Positions 46,676-56,147 of a stretch of DNA of 56,189 nt are shown one piece after another. Origin of the DNA: Bacteroides sp. OF04-15BH (GTDB lineage: Bacteria > Bacteroidota > Bacteroidia > Bacteroidales > Bacteroidaceae); contig NZ_QUEM01000019.1 of the NCBI RefSeq assembly GCF_003477995.1, forward strand, positions 16,764-72,952, in the 5' to 3' direction. Made by a program: the position numbers and the translations under genes. A model generated the notes under the pieces. It saw nothing but the letters and a program-made list of their open reading frames with translations. It made no database searches and had not been told where the DNA came from. Numbering within the stretch: position 1 is the first letter of the stretch; every line of letters starts with the position of its first letter.

Positions 46676-47558
46676 AACCAATTCATCCCAAGCCTGGCTG
46701 TTGGCTGCGCGCCCCGTCACACTGACCTGTGCGGCCGCTCCTATTCTGGTGGCCCTGACCAATGCGTGGCACGACCAGAGAGGAGTCGGAGAACCGTTTC
46801 ACTGGATTCCGGCAATTCTGTGTTTGCTCTTTGCATTCATGATGCAGATCGACGCAAACTTCATCAATGATTATTTTGATTTTGTCAAGGGAGTGGACCG
46901 GGAAGACCGTTTGGGACCGAAAAGAGCCTGTGCCGAAGGGTGGATTACTCCCAGTGCCATGCGTACCGGCATCGCGCTGACCACCTTGATTGCCTGCCTC
47001 ATCGGTATGCCGCTCATCTGGTATGGGGGAACGGAAATGATAGCCATCGGCATTGCCTGCGTGCTGTTCAGTTTCCTCTACACAACCACTCTGGCACGCC
47101 GCGGATTGGGTGATGTGCTCGTACTGTTGTTCTTTGGTATTGTTCCGGTAGGAATTACCTACTACATCCAGACACAGGTCATGACCACGGCTACAATCTG
47201 GCTCGCACTGTCCATCGGACTGGCCACGGACACCTTACTCATTGTAAACAACTACCGGGACCGCGATACAGACGTGATTTCCGGAAAACGTACGCTGGTC
47301 ATCCTGATCGGAGCACGAAATACCGAATGGCTTTATCTGGCTCTGGGAATCATCGCCTGCCTCTGCTGCATTCCTTTATATCTGGAAGGAAAACGCATGG
47401 CTCTGGTCTTTTCTCTGGTTTATCTGATTCCGCATGTGCTCACCTGGCGCAAGATGGTAAGCATCAATCAGGGAAAACAACTGAACGAAGTGCTGGGAGC
47501 TACAGCACGAAACATATTTATCTTAGGAATACTCATATCAATAGGACTATTATTCTAA
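46656..47558 (+). CDS. menA: 1,4-dihydroxy-2-naphthoate polyprenyltransferase
   Basis: A 300-residue inner-membrane enzyme of the UbiA superfamily that prenylates dihydroxynaphthoate in menaquinone synthesis. About eight membrane helices are visible. The first Asp-rich motif is NDYFDFVKGVD (NDxxDxxxxxD, near residue 70) and the second is NNYRDRDTD (near 195). It overlaps the EFR1 gene by 20 bases and is followed after 15 bases by ettA. Menaquinone is the expected quinone for fumarate respiration in Bacteroidales. Confidence 0.93.
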   Translation: MEKKTIKTNSSQAWLLAARPVTLTCAAAPILVALTNAWHDQRGVGEPFHWIPAILCLLFAFMMQIDANFINDYFDFVKGVDREDRLGPKRACAEGWITPSAMRTGIALTTLIACLIGMPLIWYGGTEMIAIGIACVLFSFLYTTTLARRGLGDVLVLLFFGIVPVGITYYIQTQVMTTATIWLALSIGLATDTLLIVNNYRDRDTDVISGKRTLVILIGARNTEWLYLALGIIACLCCIPLYLEGKRMALVFSLVYLIPHVLTWRKMVSINQGKQLNEVLGATARNIFILGILISIGLLF

Positions 47559-47573
47559 CATTATTATAAATTT

Positions 47574-49271
47574 ATGGCAACAACTGACGACAAGAAAATT
47601 ATTTTCTCTATGGTTGGCGTAAGCAAAACCATACAGCAGACCAACAAACAAGTTCTGAAGAACATCTACCTGAGTTTCTTCTACGGAGCTAAGATTGGTA
47701 TTATCGGTCTCAACGGTTCCGGTAAGTCCACGCTTATGAAAATTATCGCCGGTTTGGACAAGAACTATCAGGGCGAGGTGGTTTTCTCACCCGGATACAG
47801 TGTAGGCTATCTGCCACAGGAGCCGCAGCTGGATAACAGCAAAACGGTGAAGGAAGTAGTTATGGAAGGCGTGCAGCCTATTGTGGATGCACTGACAGAA
47901 TATGAAGAGATCAACCAGAAATTCGGCTTGCCGGAATATTACGAAGATGCCGACAAGATGAACGAGCTGTTTGCCCGTCAGGGTGAATTGCAGGACATCA
48001 TCGACGCCAACGATGCCTGGAATCTGGACAGCAAACTGGAGCGTGCGATGGATGCCTTGCGTTGTCCGCCGGCAGACCAGAGCGTAGAAAATCTGTCGGG
48101 AGGTGAGCGCCGCCGTGTGGCTCTGTGCCGTCTGCTCTTGCAGAAACCGGACGTGCTGTTGCTCGATGAGCCGACCAACCACCTGGATGCAGAAAGTATC
48201 GACTGGTTGGAGCAGCACCTGAACCAGTACGAAGGTACGGTTATCGCCGTAACGCACGACCGTTACTTCCTGGACGATGTGGCCGGATGGATTCTGGAGT
48301 TGGACCGTGGCGAGGGTATTCCATGGAAGGGCAACTACTCTTCTTGGTTGGAGCAGAAGACCAAACGTATGGAAATGGAAGAGAAAGTGGCCAGCAAGCG
48401 CCGCAAGACTCTGGAACGCGAGTTGGAATGGGTGCGCATGGCTCCGAAGGCACGCCAGGCAAAGGGAAAGGCCCGTTTGAACTCTTACGACAAACTCTTG
48501 AACGAGGATCAGAAAGAGAAAGAAGAAAAGCTGGAAATCTATATCCCGAACGGACCACGCCTCGGAAACAAGGTTATCGAAGCAATTCATGTCAAGAAGG
48601 CTTTCGGCGAGAAGGTTCTGTTCAACGACCTGAACTTCATGCTGCCGCCTAACGGTATCGTTGGTGTCATCGGTCCGAACGGTGCCGGTAAGACTACCCT
48701 GTTCCGTCTGATTATGGGACTGGACACTCCGGATGAAGGAACCTTTGAGGTGGGCGAAACCGTGAAGCTCGCTTATGTGGACCAGACTCACAAGGATATC
48801 GACCCGAACAAGAGCGTTTATCAGGTAATCAGCCAGGGCAACGAGCTGATTCGCATGGGTAACCGCGATGTGAACGCCCGCGCTTACCTGAGCCGTTTCA
48901 ACTTTGCCGGTGCAGATCAGGAAAAGAAATGCGGTGTGCTTTCGGGTGGTGAGCGTAACCGTCTGCATCTGGCTATGGCTTTGAAAGAGGAAGGCAACGT
49001 ATTGCTGCTCGACGAGCCGACCAATGATATCGACGTAAATACCCTCCGTGCACTGGAAGAAGGTTTGGAATCCTTTGCCGGTTGTGCCGTTGTCATCAGC
49101 CACGACCGTTGGTTCCTGGACCGTATCTGTACACACATTCTGGCATTTGAGGGAGACGGCAACGTATTCTTCTTCGAAGGAAGCTACTCTGAATATGAGA
49201 GCAACAAGATGAAGCGTTTGGGACTGGAAGAGCCGAAACGCATCCGCTACCGCAAACTGATGGAAGACTAA
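47574..49271 (+). CDS. ettA: ABC-F protein EttA (translational throttle)
   Basis: A 565-residue cytoplasmic ABC-F ATPase with two ATP-binding domains joined by a linker and no membrane part. Walker A motifs are GLNGSGKST (near 42) and GPNGAGKTT (near 364); signature motifs are LSGGERRRVAL and LSGGERNRLHLA; Walker B segments are LLLDEPTNHLDA and LLLDEPTNDIDV. It binds the ribosome exit site and tunes early elongation with the ATP/ADP ratio. EttA-type assignment is from the close overall match; the arm is in normal position. Codon use looks optimised, as for well-expressed genes. Confidence 0.95.
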   Translation: MATTDDKKIIFSMVGVSKTIQQTNKQVLKNIYLSFFYGAKIGIIGLNGSGKSTLMKIIAGLDKNYQGEVVFSPGYSVGYLPQEPQLDNSKTVKEVVMEGVQPIVDALTEYEEINQKFGLPEYYEDADKMNELFARQGELQDIIDANDAWNLDSKLERAMDALRCPPADQSVENLSGGERRRVALCRLLLQKPDVLLLDEPTNHLDAESIDWLEQHLNQYEGTVIAVTHDRYFLDDVAGWILELDRGEGIPWKGNYSSWLEQKTKRMEMEEKVASKRRKTLERELEWVRMAPKARQAKGKARLNSYDKLLNEDQKEKEEKLEIYIPNGPRLGNKVIEAIHVKKAFGEKVLFNDLNFMLPPNGIVGVIGPNGAGKTTLFRLIMGLDTPDEGTFEVGETVKLAYVDQTHKDIDPNKSVYQVISQGNELIRMGNRDVNARAYLSRFNFAGADQEKKCGVLSGGERNRLHLAMALKEEGNVLLLDEPTNDIDVNTLRALEEGLESFAGCAVVISHDRWFLDRICTHILAFEGDGNVFFFEGSYSEYESNKMKRLGLEEPKRIRYRKLMED

Positions 49272-49289
49272 TTTCAAATATCCTCTTAA

Positions 49290-49329
49290 AAAACAATTGT
49301 CATCTCTGCTATGAGGTGACAATTGTTTT
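49290..49329 (+). terminator. Terminator after ettA
   Basis: AAAACAATTGTCA (49290-49302) pairs with TGACAATTGTTTT (49317-49329); loop of 14 bases; the T-run is in the right arm. Confidence 0.88.
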
Positions 49330-49353
49330 ATCCGTTAATCACAGAAAAACATT

Positions 49354-49698
49354 ATGGGAACAAAAGACAATGACTGGAAAACCCGTTTGGGCATGGTGTA
49401 TTCCACAAATCCCGACTTTCAGTTCGAAACCGATGAAGAAGACGAACCGGAAACTTTGGATAAGAACCAGCAGAAGCTGCGTGTGTTCATCGAGAAGAAA
49501 AACCGGGGCGGAAAAACTGCCACAGTTGTGAAAGGCTTTGTCGGCAAAGAAGACGACTGCAAGGATCTGGCCAAGCTGCTGAAAACCAAATGCGGCGTGG
49601 GCGGTTCGTGCAAGGACGGCGAAATCATCATCCAGGGAGAAATCAAGGAAAAAGTGATTGAACTCCTGAAAAAGGAAGGATACACGCAGACGAAATAA
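49354..49698 (+). CDS. SUI1/YciH-family translation initiation factor
   Basis: A 114-residue protein of the SUI1 (eIF1-like, bacterial YciH) family that helps fidelity of start-codon selection at the small ribosomal subunit. An acidic linker (about 25-36, DEEDEPE) precedes the core: LRVFIEKKNRGGKTATVVKGF, CGVGGSCKDGEIIIQG. Length is normal. It lies between the ettA terminator and a peptidase gene. Confidence 0.93.
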   Translation: MGTKDNDWKTRLGMVYSTNPDFQFETDEEDEPETLDKNQQKLRVFIEKKNRGGKTATVVKGFVGKEDDCKDLAKLLKTKCGVGGSCKDGEIIIQGEIKEKVIELLKKEGYTQTK

Positions 49699-49748
49699 AG
49701 TCAATCAGACGCAGAAAATTATTAACCAGTAATAGATTGAATTTTTGT

Positions 49749-51056
49749 ATGAAAGGAACGCAAATCAAATCCGCACTGACCGTTCTGTTCCTGCTGTTGG
49801 TATTGCCTTTAGGCATTTATGCCGACTCACTGACCGAGAAACTGGAACAGATCAAAAGCATCAACAACATCCGGCCGCTGAAAAGCAGCAAGTTTAAGGA
49901 AAAGTATCTCGTGAACTTCAACCATCCGGTAGACTACAAAAACAGCAGCGCCGGCCGTTTTAACCAGCGTGTTGTCATTTCTCACACCGGATATGACCGT
50001 CCGACAGTGATCGTGACTGAAGGCTACGGCGGCAGCTATGCCCAGAACGAGAACTACACAGAGGAGTTGGCCGAAATTCTTCAGGCTAATCTGATTCATG
50101 TGGAATACCGTTATTTCGAGGAATCAACCCCATCACCCTGCCAGTGGCAGTACCTCACCGTGTGGAATTCTCTGAATGACCTGCACGAAATCGTAACGGC
50201 ACTCAAAGAAATCTATCCCAAGAAATGGCTGGCCACCGGTATCAGCAAAGGCGGTATGACGACCATCTTCTATCGTGCCTACTTCCCGAACGATGTGGAA
50301 GTATCAGTACCTTATGTTGCTCCGTTCAACAAGGCTGTTGAGGACGGACGCCATGAAAAATTCCTGGAGCACCAGGTAGGAACTCCGATGGAACGTGCCT
50401 GCATTCTGGATTTCCAGAAAGCCCTGCTCAAGCGCAAGGCAGCCATCATGCCTCAGTTCCGCAGCTTCTGCGAAAAGAACAATTACAAGTATAACATTTC
50501 TCTGGAGGATGTATACGACTACTGTGTGCTGGAATTCCCGTTTGCCTTCTGGCAGTGGGGCAAGGATGTGCACATTCTTCCGGATGCCAACGGTGCCAGT
50601 GACGAAGAAATGCTGAAGGCTCTGATTGCCCATTCCTCACCGGACTATTTCCAGTACGAAACTTCCAGCAAATCATTCTATGTGCAGGCTGCCCGCGAAT
50701 TGGGATATTACGGCTATGACGTGCGTCCGCTGCGTCCTTACATCGGTCTCAAGACTGCCGAGAATTATCTGAACGATGTCATGCTTCCGAAAGAGCTGCA
50801 AGGCATCAAGTTCGACAAGACACTCTACCGCGATACCCGCAAGTTCCTGAAGAAGGAAGACTGCAAGATGATGTTCATCTATGGCGAAAACGATCCTTGG
50901 ACCGCTTCGGGCGTGAACACCTGGCTGGACTTCTCCAAGAAGAAGAACATGAAACTGTTCATCGACCCTACCGGTTCACACATTTCCCGTATCGGCACCA
51001 TGCCGGCCACACAGCGCGAGGAGGCTATCCGCATCCTCAAAGAGTGGATGAAATAA
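49749..51056 (+). CDS. S37-type serine (tripeptidyl) peptidase, secreted
   Basis: A 435-residue secreted alpha/beta-hydrolase of the S28/S37 peptidase type (PS-10-like tripeptidyl aminopeptidase). A signal peptide (ending GIYAD) is followed by the oxyanion strand VTEGYGGSY and the nucleophile elbow GISKGGM (Ser166). Asp382 (GENDPW) and His411 (TGSHISR) complete the likely triad. It should cut short peptides from protein N-termini in the periplasm. The start is ATG 49749; an upstream TTG is in frame but gives no better signal. A terminator follows. Confidence 0.88.
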   Translation: MKGTQIKSALTVLFLLLVLPLGIYADSLTEKLEQIKSINNIRPLKSSKFKEKYLVNFNHPVDYKNSSAGRFNQRVVISHTGYDRPTVIVTEGYGGSYAQNENYTEELAEILQANLIHVEYRYFEESTPSPCQWQYLTVWNSLNDLHEIVTALKEIYPKKWLATGISKGGMTTIFYRAYFPNDVEVSVPYVAPFNKAVEDGRHEKFLEHQVGTPMERACILDFQKALLKRKAAIMPQFRSFCEKNNYKYNISLEDVYDYCVLEFPFAFWQWGKDVHILPDANGASDEEMLKALIAHSSPDYFQYETSSKSFYVQAARELGYYGYDVRPLRPYIGLKTAENYLNDVMLPKELQGIKFDKTLYRDTRKFLKKEDCKMMFIYGENDPWTASGVNTWLDFSKKKNMKLFIDPTGSHISRIGTMPATQREEAIRILKEWMK

Positions 51057-51060
51057 ACAG

Positions 51061-51085
51061 AAAGCTGCCTCCCGAAGGCGGCTTT
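51061..51085 (+). terminator. Terminator of the S37-type peptidase gene
   Basis: AAAGCTGCCT (51061-51070) pairs with AGGCGGCTTT (51076-51085), 5-base loop, followed by T-rich sequence, 5 bases after the stop codon. Confidence 0.82.
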
Positions 51086-51153
51086 CCTTCTTCTTGCTAT
51101 CCCTCACTTATTCCGTAACCTATAAACCAATATCTATAACACCTTATTTAATT

Positions 51154-53637
51154 ATGTTTGCACACACTTTTCGGGGCATTGCTTTCGCCTGCTGCACTAT
51201 TTGCAGCACCTATGCCGCAACGCCTCTTTTCCAACAACAGATGGAGTCGGAAGCTCGCAGTCTCTATCAAACCCATGCTTCTTTAACCGGCGACTACACT
51301 GGAATATCCACTACACTTTCAACAAACCCGGAAGTTAAAATCACAGCCAAAGAAATTCCGCCACACGAACCGCTCACCTTATGGTATAAAGAACCGGCAA
51401 CCAACTGGGTGACTCAGGCACTTCCCATCGGAGGTGGTGATTTTGGAGCCATGATTTTTGGCGGAATAGCTCAAGATCGCATTCAGTTCAATCACAAGAC
51501 GCTTTGGAAAGGAAGCGCCAAGACCGGAGATCTGGGTTCATATCTGAATTTCGGCGAGCTCTATATTATCAATAAGGAAAGCGCACCGGTATCGGACTAT
51601 CAGCGCGGTCTGAACCTGAAAGAGGCCATCGCTCAGGTGGAATACACCCAGAACGGCATTGATTTCCGTAAAGAATATCTGGCCAGCTATCCCAACAAAG
51701 TAATCGCCATACGCTATATGGCTTCAAAAGGGCATCCCCTGAATCTGGAATTGCAACTGCTCCATGTCCAAGGGGATGGCACTTCCTATTCCAACGAGGG
51801 CGCAGTATTCGGCGGACAGTTGGCCAACGGTATGCATTATCGGGCGCAAATGAGTGTCGAACAGAAAGGAGGAAAGGTCACTGCAACCACTTCGGGCATC
51901 CAAATTTCCGATGCCCGTGAACTGATTCTTTACCTGGCCTGCGACACGGATTTTGATCCGCTTGCTCCGAACCACATGACCGGAAATACCCAGGAACTGG
52001 AAAAGCGGATACAGCAACGGCTCACCGATGCACAGAAAATGGGATACAAACGCATCCGGAGAAAGCATATCGACGACTATACGGCACTGTTCAATCGCGT
52101 AGACTTCAGCCTGAAGCAGGCAGATTTCAAGGCACCAACTCCTACCCTTTTGGAGGAACAGCACGAAAATGCTTCTTATAGTGCCGCTCTGGACATGCTT
52201 GCCTTTCAATACGGACGCTATCTCACCATAGCCTCATCGCGCGGTGTAGCCCTCCCCTCCAATCTGCAAGGAATCTGGAACAAGGACGGCAATGCCACTC
52301 AAGATGCCGTATGGGCTTCGGACATTCATGCCAACATCAACGTGCAGATGAACTATTGGCCGGCCGAACCGACCAACTTGAGCGAATGCCATCTGCCCTT
52401 CCTGCAATACATCTACAACGAAGCCATGCGCCCTAACGGAACCTGGCAGCAGAATGCCCGCGATCTGGGTGTCCGCTCCGGATGGGTGGTCCATACTGCC
52501 GGAAATATTTTCGGTGGGGCCAGCTATTATAAAGCCGGAAAATACTCGGTAGCCAATGCCTGGTTCTGCGAACATCTCTGGCAGCACTTCCTGTATACCT
52601 GCGACACGACCTTCCTGCGCCAGACGGCTTTACCCGTCATGAAATCCACCTGTGAGTTCTGGTTTGAGCGACTGGTCGAGGCAGCGGACGGAACCTTGGA
52701 GTGTCCCTACGAATATTCTCCCGAACAGGGACGCATACAAAACGCCACGGCACACGGACAGCAACTGGTAACGCAACTCTTCCTTAACACACTCGATGCA
52801 CTGGATGCTGCCGGCGAAACGGCAAACGATGCCTTCCGGCAGACCTTAAAAGAGAAGTTGGCACGCATAGACCGCGGCCTGCGCATAAACTCCAAAGGCG
52901 AGCTGCGCGAGTGGAAATATCAGGAGAACACTCCCAACCAACCGGCCAATCAGAACCATTTTGCCAATGACGAAGCCAACGTATGGCAAGGACACCGGCA
53001 CACCTCACATTTGGTAGCCCTCTATCCGGGCTTTGAGATTGATCCGGGAAAGAATGATACCATCTTCAAGGCTGCCGTACAATCTTTAAAGGACAGAGGA
53101 GAAACCGGTACGGGATGGGCACTGGCCTGGCGCATCGCTCTGTGGTCACGCGCTAGAAATGCCCAGAAAGCCTACACCTTCCTGAGAAAGTTCACGACAC
53201 ACACCGACGCACTTTCCTACAACTGGTACGGCGGTCTCTACGACAATATGCTCGATGCACACGCCACTTCCGTATTCCAGATTGAAGGAAACTTCGGCGC
53301 CACCGCCGGTATGGCCGAAATGTTGCTGCAAAGCCGGCCGGATTCTATGGTATTGCTTCCCGCTCTGCCACAGGCGTGGTCTGAAGGTTCTATAAAAGGG
53401 TTGAGGGCCATCGGCAATTTCGAACTGGATTTGGAATGGAAGAATCACCAGTTATGCCGCCTGCATCTCCGTTCCGGCTCGGGAAAACCTGCAGTTCTCG
53501 CCTACCCTGGTATTGAAAATGCCCGAATCAAAGAAAACGGAAAAAGATTCAAAGGCCAAAAAGAATGCGGCAAGAATCGCCTTATTCTGGAAACAGAAGC
53601 CGGCAAAGAATATGTCCTGACCTGGGAAGACAAGTAA
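51154..53637 (+). CDS. GH95 alpha-L-fucosidase, secreted
   Basis: An 827-residue glycoside hydrolase of family 95, which cleaves alpha-1,2-linked L-fucose (some members L-galactose) with inversion. A signal peptide (ending STYAA) leads to an N-terminal beta-sandwich (LWYKEPATNWVTQALPIGGGDFGAM), then an (alpha/alpha)6 barrel. NINVQMNYWPAEP holds the paired Asn394/Asn396, and SPEQG holds Glu524, the likely general acid by comparison with characterised fucosidases. The late signature, usually FQIDGNFG, reads FQIEGNFG here. A C-terminal beta domain ends the protein. The start at ATG 51154 is set by the signal peptide. It converges on another GH95-type gene. Confidence 0.92.
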   Translation: MFAHTFRGIAFACCTICSTYAATPLFQQQMESEARSLYQTHASLTGDYTGISTTLSTNPEVKITAKEIPPHEPLTLWYKEPATNWVTQALPIGGGDFGAMIFGGIAQDRIQFNHKTLWKGSAKTGDLGSYLNFGELYIINKESAPVSDYQRGLNLKEAIAQVEYTQNGIDFRKEYLASYPNKVIAIRYMASKGHPLNLELQLLHVQGDGTSYSNEGAVFGGQLANGMHYRAQMSVEQKGGKVTATTSGIQISDARELILYLACDTDFDPLAPNHMTGNTQELEKRIQQRLTDAQKMGYKRIRRKHIDDYTALFNRVDFSLKQADFKAPTPTLLEEQHENASYSAALDMLAFQYGRYLTIASSRGVALPSNLQGIWNKDGNATQDAVWASDIHANINVQMNYWPAEPTNLSECHLPFLQYIYNEAMRPNGTWQQNARDLGVRSGWVVHTAGNIFGGASYYKAGKYSVANAWFCEHLWQHFLYTCDTTFLRQTALPVMKSTCEFWFERLVEAADGTLECPYEYSPEQGRIQNATAHGQQLVTQLFLNTLDALDAAGETANDAFRQTLKEKLARIDRGLRINSKGELREWKYQENTPNQPANQNHFANDEANVWQGHRHTSHLVALYPGFEIDPGKNDTIFKAAVQSLKDRGETGTGWALAWRIALWSRARNAQKAYTFLRKFTTHTDALSYNWYGGLYDNMLDAHATSVFQIEGNFGATAGMAEMLLQSRPDSMVLLPALPQAWSEGSIKGLRAIGNFELDLEWKNHQLCRLHLRSGSGKPAVLAYPGIENARIKENGKRFKGQKECGKNRLILETEAGKEYVLTWEDK

Positions 53638-53650
53638 AAACCGTAAAAGA

Positions 53651-53680
53651 AGAGGCCAAATCCAAAGTGAATCGGCCTCT
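53651..53680. terminator. Hairpin 1 between convergent GH95 genes
   Basis: AGAGGCC (53651-53657) pairs with GGCCTCT (53674-53680); loop of 16 bases. It lies 14 bases after the fucosidase stop. The T-tract is poor. Confidence 0.55.
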
Positions 53681-53712
53681 ATGAAAGGCTATCTCTTGTA
53701 AATTCCCAATAT

Positions 53713-53760
53713 AAACGAGTCTTATCATAATCTCAAAAAGAATTATGATAAGGCTCGTTT
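53713..53760. terminator. Hairpin 2 between convergent GH95 genes
   Basis: A 19-bp stem (53713-53731 with 53742-53760) with one non-Watson-Crick position and a 10-base loop. The stem shares GAGTC-TATCA with other intergenic hairpins of the window. Confidence 0.7.
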
Positions 53761-53810
53761 CTATATACATATAAATAGAAAGCGTTGCAACCCTACAGGC
53801 AACAAATCTA

Positions 53811-53857
53811 AAAGAGCCATATCAGCACTTGAAAAAACCAGTGTGATACGGCTCTTT
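53811..53857. terminator. Hairpin 3 between convergent GH95 genes
   Basis: AAAGAGCCATATCAGCACT (53811-53829) pairs with the segment at 53840-53857 with one bulge and one mismatch; loop of 10 bases; a T-run closes the right arm. It lies nearest the minus-strand gene and serves either direction. Confidence 0.75.
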
Positions 53858-53900
53858 TTGGATTGACATTATCAAAGCAAATATTTTTATGTTATCGGTT

Positions 53901-56147
53901 TCACAAATCTACCGATATCCATTTTCCTTTTGGAGCATGCACCTGAATGGTGTCTCGCTGTCCCATTCCTTTAGGAATTCCCAGTGTCAGATCGCCACCA
54001 ACTTCAGAACAGATCCGCACTTCGTCCACTTTTCCGTTCTTCATGGAAGCCGAAACCTGTACGCCACCCATAGCACGCAGTTTCTCGAAAGACACATCCT
54101 TCCAGTCTGCCGGTATTGCCGGGAAAATCTGAATCACATCCGTATGGCTCTGCAACAGCATTTCCTGCACACCTGCCGCAAAGGCAAAGTTACCTTCGAG
54201 CGTAAACGGGCGATAGGTAAACAACGATTTTCCGGTACCGCTCTGATCTCCGTTGGCATGGAAGGTATTCTTCAGGCAGAAGCATTCGGCAAAGGTACGC
54301 AAGGCTTTTGCCGCCCCTTCTCCATCAAACATGCGCGCTTTCATATTGCCCAGCCAGGCATAGGAATATCCCGTCCAATAATCCGGACCATACTGATCCA
54401 ACCGTTTCACCGTGGCACGGATGATGCGCTGTGCTTCCGGTCCGTCGCTCCAGTCAATCAGTCCCAACGGATGAATGGCCATCGCATGTGAAAAATGGCG
54501 ATGGGATGCTTCATAAGGGAAGCCCTTGGCAAAAGTAAGGCTACCGTCATCTGCCAGATCGTACTTAGGCAGTTGCGAACCGATTTCCCGCCAATGTACT
54601 GCCTCCTGAGACAGCTGCAAGGCATCAGCCATTTCCGAAGCCGCACGGTAAATAAAGGTCATCAAAGACAAATCATAATTGGTCATGGTCTTGAACCAAG
54701 CCTGAATGGAGTTGTCAAAAATCTCCGGACTGCTGCTGAACTCCAGACGACGAACTCCTGTAGACTCATCCACCTTGGATATCTGTTCCAGGAAAGTGGC
54801 TACATCGCGCACAAACGGATAGCCTTTCTCTTTCAGAAACTCTTTATCGGCAGAATATTTCCAGTGCAGATAGAAATGATGGGCAATCCAGGCACCGGTA
54901 GTCTGCGACATGGAATATTGTATCCAGCCTCCCATCGGTTCTCCGGTAAGGGTAGCCACTCCGGGCACATTCAGTCCCTCGGTCTCAAAGTACTGACGGG
55001 TCCATTTCCGGTAGGTATCGCACTGATTCCAGATGGTATTCAGATAGCCCATTCCTTCTTTCAGATGATTGCCCGTATAAGCCGGCCAGTAGCTCAACTC
55101 GGTATTCAGATCGTGGTGATAGTCTCCCTTCCAAGGTGGCAGTTTGCCGTTATCGGCCGTCCACACGGCCTGTAAGGAGATGGGATAAGAGTCCTCACGT
55201 GCTGCGGAACCGAACTTATACATTTCATTGTCATATTGTTTCTGTAATACAGGATCGGGCAAATTTACGGAAGAAGCCTTCCAGTAGTCTTTCCAGAAAG
55301 CCAGATGCTCGCGATAATCACGGTTCATGCCCCGCTGCATGGCCTCTTCCACCTCGTTCAGGGCCTGATCGGCAGACAGTGAGGTGGTGACGCTCCACAC
55401 ACCATACAAGGCATCACCACGGCGTTCCCATTCTACCACGACATCATAATGAAAGTCTCCCCAACCCGGCTGATGGTACACAATGCGGTTGGGCGTTTCC
55501 GTAATTTTACCCTGCTTATAGCCCAACCGTTCCAAATCCGGTCCGGAATGGTCGTTGGACCGGTCGGACGACGAGCGGTCATAAACCGGAGGCACGATCT
55601 GAGGAAGCACAGAATCCTTCAGGTTATAAAAGGCAAACCAGCCAACGGGCTCTGTGGCATGAACAAAAGTCTGCATGCGCACACCATTCTTCCAGTTCAC
55701 CTCGCACAAAGCGTTGTCCAGATAAAGATGCACGGAATCGGGAGCCCCCAAATGTTTCAGCGAGAACTCCAGAGCAGCACCCGGTATCTTCGAAGGTGCC
55801 GGGTCACGGTCATAAGGCCAGTCGAATTTCTTCTGTACGGGCAGATAATCGTTTTTACGGATTTGCTCCTTCACCCACGAAAAACGGTAGCGGTCGCCGG
55901 AAAGGCTGTCGCTGGGGCGCAAATCCCACAAGTCGGTGCGGTCTAAGGAAAAGCGTAAAGAAGAATCTTTCTGCCACACCAGAACACCCACAGTAGCATT
56001 TCCCAAAGGAATTCCTTCATCCCAGGTGGGAGCCGCTTCTGCAAAAGTCAAGTCTTGAGCTGTGGGGGTGACCTCACAGACAGTCACCCCACGACACCCC
56101 ATCAGGAGGAAGATTCCTCCCCACAAAAGCAATCGGTCTTTTTTCAT
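53901..56147 (-). CDS. GH95-type glycoside hydrolase lipoprotein
   Basis: A 748-residue lipoprotein (lipobox LLMGC, then RGV; no acidic export signal, so probably periplasm-facing). The N-terminal beta-sandwich (APTWDEGIPLGNATVGVLVW) and the (alpha/alpha)6 barrel motifs HHDLNTELSYWPAY, SSSPEIFDNS and TLEGNFAFAAGVQEMLLQS correspond to NINVQMNYWPAE, SPEQG and FQIEGNFG in the neighbouring fucosidase, but with clear changes. It is therefore a distant GH95-like enzyme whose sugar specificity may differ (fucose, L-galactose or other). ATG 56147 is chosen over an upstream TTG. The gene begins about 42 bases from the window edge, so its promoter and partners are not visible. Confidence 0.85.
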   Translation of the reverse strand: MKKDRLLLWGGIFLLMGCRGVTVCEVTPTAQDLTFAEAAPTWDEGIPLGNATVGVLVWQKDSSLRFSLDRTDLWDLRPSDSLSGDRYRFSWVKEQIRKNDYLPVQKKFDWPYDRDPAPSKIPGAALEFSLKHLGAPDSVHLYLDNALCEVNWKNGVRMQTFVHATEPVGWFAFYNLKDSVLPQIVPPVYDRSSSDRSNDHSGPDLERLGYKQGKITETPNRIVYHQPGWGDFHYDVVVEWERRGDALYGVWSVTTSLSADQALNEVEEAMQRGMNRDYREHLAFWKDYWKASSVNLPDPVLQKQYDNEMYKFGSAAREDSYPISLQAVWTADNGKLPPWKGDYHHDLNTELSYWPAYTGNHLKEGMGYLNTIWNQCDTYRKWTRQYFETEGLNVPGVATLTGEPMGGWIQYSMSQTTGAWIAHHFYLHWKYSADKEFLKEKGYPFVRDVATFLEQISKVDESTGVRRLEFSSSPEIFDNSIQAWFKTMTNYDLSLMTFIYRAASEMADALQLSQEAVHWREIGSQLPKYDLADDGSLTFAKGFPYEASHRHFSHAMAIHPLGLIDWSDGPEAQRIIRATVKRLDQYGPDYWTGYSYAWLGNMKARMFDGEGAAKALRTFAECFCLKNTFHANGDQSGTGKSLFTYRPFTLEGNFAFAAGVQEMLLQSHTDVIQIFPAIPADWKDVSFEKLRAMGGVQVSASMKNGKVDEVRICSEVGGDLTLGIPKGMGQRDTIQVHAPKGKWISVDL

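Noticed and set aside
47787..49322. Minus-strand open frame of 511 codons
   Set aside because: Antisense to ettA, whose motifs are complete; no family recognised in the reverse frame.
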